Under the pieces are notes generated by a model that did not search any database, was not told the origin of the DNA, and saw only the letters and a program-made list of their open reading frames with translations. A DNA stretch of 5,762 nt, taken from assembly GCA_013813945.1 (NCBI GenBank), contig JACCQV010000875.1:1-5762 (forward strand). The letters are read 5' to 3'. The position numbers and the translations under genes were made by a program. The DNA is from Deltaproteobacteria bacterium (lineage in GTDB: Bacteria; Myxococcota_A; Polyangia; Haliangiales; Haliangiaceae). The stretch's first letter is position 1; each line of letters begins with the position of its first letter. This document shows positions 3,521-5,762 of this stretch, one piece after another.

Positions 3521-5762
3521 GTAAAGACGACAAGAAGGCGAAGCCCAAGGCGAAAGCTGCGAAGGCCGAGGCGGCGCCTGCGAAGCTCAGCGCCAAGGAG
3601 AAGTTCCAGGCGGCGCTGAAGGCGTCAAAGGACGGGCCCGCGAAGAAGCCGTCGAAGGACGAGCCCGCGAAGGCGAAGGGGAAGCCTGCGCCCGCGAAGG
3701 CGGCACCGGTCAAGGCCGTGAAGGCGGCACCGGTCAAGGCCGCCAAGGCCACGCCGCCGAAGGGCGTGAAGGTCGGCAAGGTCGCGCCTGCGAAGGAGCC
3801 CAAGGTCCCGGCGAAGGAAGCCGAGGTCGAGGCGCTCAAGACCAAGACCAAGACCAAGGCCAAGAAGGCCATGTCGCCCGCGAAGACCGCGAAGGCAGCG
3901 CGCAAGGAGAAGGCGCGCGCGTCGGATGCCGAGGCGGATGCCCTCGAGGCCGAAGAGCGGCTCAAGAAGCCGAAGAAGGTGAAGCCGGGCTCTGCGCTCG
4001 TCGTCGTCGAGTCACCGGCCAAGGCGCGCACGATCCAGAAGTACCTCGGCGCTGGTTATGTCGTGAAGGCATCGGTCGGGCACGTGCGTGATCTGCCGAA
4101 GTCCAAGATCGGCGTCGACTTCGACAACAACTTCGAGCCGACCTACGAGGTCATCGAGGGCAAGAAGAAGGTCGTCGCGGAGATCCGCAAGGCGGCGCGC
4201 GAGAACGAGACGGTCTTCCTCGCAAGCGATCCGGATCGCGAAGGAGAGGCAATCGCCTGGCACATCGCCGAGGAGATCAAGACCGTCAACACGAACCTCA
4301 AGCGCGTGCTGATCAACGAGATCACGAAGAAGGGCGTCGCCGCTGCGATCGCCGCGCCGCGCGAGATCGACATGAACAAGACCGACGCACAGCAGGCGCG
4401 CCGGATCCTCGATCGGCTCGTTGGCTACGAGATCAGCCCGATCCTGTGGAACAAGGTGCAGCGCGGACTGTCGGCTGGTCGCGTGCAGTCGGTCGCGGTC
4501 CGGCAGGTCTGCGAGCGCGAGGAAGAGATCAAGGCGTTCAAGCCCGAGGAGTACTGGTCGGTCGACGTGACCTGTCGCGCGACGCAGCCCCCGCCGTTCG
4601 AGGCGCGGATCTGGAAGTGGAAGGGCGAGAAGGCCGAGCCAAAGCTCGCCGACGAGGCGCATGCGATCGCGGCCGAGCTCAACGCGGGCACCGCCACGGT
4701 CTCGGCGGTCGACAAGAAGGAGCGTCGCAAGAAGCCGCAGGCGCCGTTCATCACGAGCCGCTTGCAGCAGGATGCCGCACGCAAGCTCCGCTACACGGCC
4801 AAGCGCACGATGGCGCTCGCCCAGCGTCTCTACGAAGGTGTCGAGCTCGGGGACGAGGGCCCGACCGGCCTCATCACGTACATGCGTACGGACTCGACGC
4901 GCGTCTCCGACGATGCGATGGCCGCGCTGCGCACGTACATCGGTGACACCTACGGTGTCGACTACCTGCCGGAGACGGTCAACACGTACGGCAACAAGGA
5001 GCGCGCGCAGGACGCCCACGAGGCGATCCGCCCGACCCTGATGGAGTGGACCCCCGAGAAGGTCGCGGTCGCGCTCGCCGAGCACCCCGAAGGCAACGAG
5101 CTGGTGAAGCTGTACACGCTGATCTGGCAGCGGTTCGTGGCGTCGCAGATGGTGCCCGCGGTTTATGACGCAACGACCGTCGACATGGAGCGCGGCGAGG
5201 CCGTGCTCCGCGCGACTGGCCAGGTGCTGAAGTTCGCCGGTTACACCAAGGTGTACGAGGTCGCCGAGACCGACGATGCCGCCGCGCAGGCCGCGGACAG
5301 CGCGGACCGTCTGTTGCCGCCGCTCGAGATCGGTGACGTGATCACGCTCGAGAGCGTCCGCCCCGAGCAGCACTTCACGCAGCCGCCGCCGCGGTTCTCC
5401 GAGGCCTCGCTGGTCAAGGAGCTCGAGGAGAACGGCATCGGCCGTCCGTCGACCTACGCCGCGATCATGTCGACGATCGTCGACCGTGGCTACGTCGAAA
5501 AGAAGGAGAGCCGGTTCTGGCCGACCGAGCTCGGCATCCTGGTCAACGGTCTGCTCGTCGTGAGCTTTCCGGAGATCGTGTCGAGCACGTTCACCGCGAA
5601 GATGGAGTCGGATCTCGACAGGGTCGAGGAGGGAGCGCAGGACTGGCGCAAGCTGCTCGGCGGGTTCTACGCGCCGTTCAAGCTCGAGCTCGAGACTGCG
5701 CGTGCCGAGATGCGTGACGTCAAGCGCGAGGAGATCGCGACCGAGTGGGTGTGCGAGAAGTG
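3517..5762 (+). CDS. topA: DNA topoisomerase I (type IA) with lysine-rich N-terminal extension, partial
   Basis: The frame stays open for 748 codons to the right edge. TopA relaxes negative supercoils by cutting one strand through a 5'-phosphotyrosine. Residues 1-158 are a low-complexity Lys/Ala/Pro tail with 44 lysines. Toprim starts near 159: VVVESPAKARTI with catalytic E165, then GHVRDLP, and SDPDREGEAIAWH with metal ligands D238, D240 and E242. LSAGRVQSVAVR (318-329), GLITYMRTDSTR with the active-site Y455 and R457, QDAHEAIRPT (498-507) and GIGRPSTYAAI (640-650) follow. The last visible codons, VCEK then TG, probably open the first Cys pair of a zinc ribbon, so DNA-binding C-terminal domains lie beyond the window. 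E. coli TopA has 865 residues and begins almost at its Toprim, so the tail is an addition. All core catalytic motifs look intact. The GTGA overlap with dprA implies coupled translation. Confidence 0.97.
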   Translation, partial: MSKDDKKAKPKAKAAKAEAAPAKLSAKEKFQAALKASKDGPAKKPSKDEPAKAKGKPAPAKAAPVKAVKAAPVKAAKATPPKGVKVGKVAPAKEPKVPAKEAEVEALKTKTKTKAKKAMSPAKTAKAARKEKARASDAEADALEAEERLKKPKKVKPGSALVVVESPAKARTIQKYLGAGYVVKASVGHVRDLPKSKIGVDFDNNFEPTYEVIEGKKKVVAEIRKAARENETVFLASDPDREGEAIAWHIAEEIKTVNTNLKRVLINEITKKGVAAAIAAPREIDMNKTDAQQARRILDRLVGYEISPILWNKVQRGLSAGRVQSVAVRQVCEREEEIKAFKPEEYWSVDVTCRATQPPPFEARIWKWKGEKAEPKLADEAHAIAAELNAGTATVSAVDKKERRKKPQAPFITSRLQQDAARKLRYTAKRTMALAQRLYEGVELGDEGPTGLITYMRTDSTRVSDDAMAALRTYIGDTYGVDYLPETVNTYGNKERAQDAHEAIRPTLMEWTPEKVAVALAEHPEGNELVKLYTLIWQRFVASQMVPAVYDATTVDMERGEAVLRATGQVLKFAGYTKVYEVAETDDAAAQAADSADRLLPPLEIGDVITLESVRPEQHFTQPPPRFSEASLVKELEENGIGRPSTYAAIMSTIVDRGYVEKKESRFWPTELGILVNGLLVVSFPEIVSSTFTAKMESDLDRVEEGAQDWRKLLGGFYAPFKLELETARAEMRDVKREEIATEWVCEK
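3697..3744 (+). repeat. 24-bp in-frame tandem duplication in the topA tail
   Basis: Bases 3697-3720 and 3721-3744 are adjacent copies, identical over their first 22 bases. They encode KAAPVKAV and KAAPVKAA. The near-identity at wobble positions points to recent slippage or unequal recombination, not chance codon use. Copy number may vary between strains. Confidence 0.85.
3841..3864 (+). repeat. Hexanucleotide ACCAAG repeats in the topA tail
   Basis: Three perfect ACCAAG units (3841-3858) are followed by GCCAAG (3859-3864). They encode TKTKTKAK, the most regular lysine stretch in the extension. It is short and in frame, so slippage here would alter tail length by two residues per unit without breaking the gene. 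Confidence 0.7.

Noticed and set aside
3697..3864. CRISPR-like or mobile repeat array
   Set aside because: The repeats are few, directly adjacent without spacers, in frame and inside a coding tail; slippage explains them.
3517..3978. Independent histone H1-like or AlgP-like gene ahead of topA
   Set aside because: The lysine-rich frame continues without a stop into the Toprim domain, and no ribosome site was seen at the internal GTG 3979. A fused tail is simpler.
3087..4031. 314-codon minus-strand open frame rich in Ala and Phe
   Set aside because: The FAGA/ALTGAAF-like repeats are the reverse reading of the topA lysine tail (AAG codons read as CTT), not a membrane protein.
4012..5373. 453-codon minus-strand open frame
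   Set aside because: It is antisense to topA, whose catalytic motifs are unmistakable in the plus frame. The translation is Arg/Leu/Asp-rich with no domain, as expected for a shadow in GC-rich DNA.

Overview
The window is GC-rich DNA. Its codons end overwhelmingly in G or C, and genes start at ATG or GTG. The gene content and order fit a deltaproteobacterial or Myxococcota-type Gram-negative chromosome: a lipidated YbgF-like TPR protein, a secreted LysM protein, DprA/Smf, then topoisomerase I. This assignment comes from gene families and synteny, not from a database match. I see no mobile element, CRISPR array, tRNA or rRNA, so this reads as core chromosome.

Layout. On the minus strand, 1-269 is the 5' part of a small cysteine-rich lipoprotein gene that runs off the left edge. 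A 169-base divergent gap (270-438) with several short perfect inverted repeats and a T6 tract follows. The plus strand then carries two gene pairs. Pair 1 is a YbgF/CpoB-like lipoprotein (439-1326) and a LysM protein (1323-2576), joined by a 4-base ATGA overlap. After a 149-base gap (2577-2725) with an AT-rich TATATAAGG island and a possible promoter, pair 2 is a short DprA (2726-3520) and TopA (3517 to the right edge), joined by a GTGA overlap. TopA is cut just where its C-terminal zinc-ribbon region appears to begin.

How the genes may work together. Pair 1 is envelope biology: an outer-membrane-anchored TPR scaffold and a peptidoglycan-binding periplasmic protein, probably made together. 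Pair 2 is DNA handling: DprA loads RecA on incoming single-stranded DNA, and TopA relaxes negative supercoils. The smf/dprA-topA adjacency is an old synteny (for example Bacillus subtilis smf-topA-trmFO), so trmFO is a reasonable guess for the next gene. Whether the two pairs form one transcript is undecided; no convincing terminator lies between them.

Most unusual points: TopA carries an N-terminal extension of about 158 residues, roughly 28% lysine, ahead of its Toprim domain, containing a 24-bp in-frame tandem duplication. DprA is reduced, lacking the N-terminal helix-hairpin-helix/SAM-like domain and having changes in usually conserved motifs. The LysM protein's C-terminal half seems to be a tandem duplication of a beta-rich domain of unknown function. 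I found no clearly new multi-gene system.
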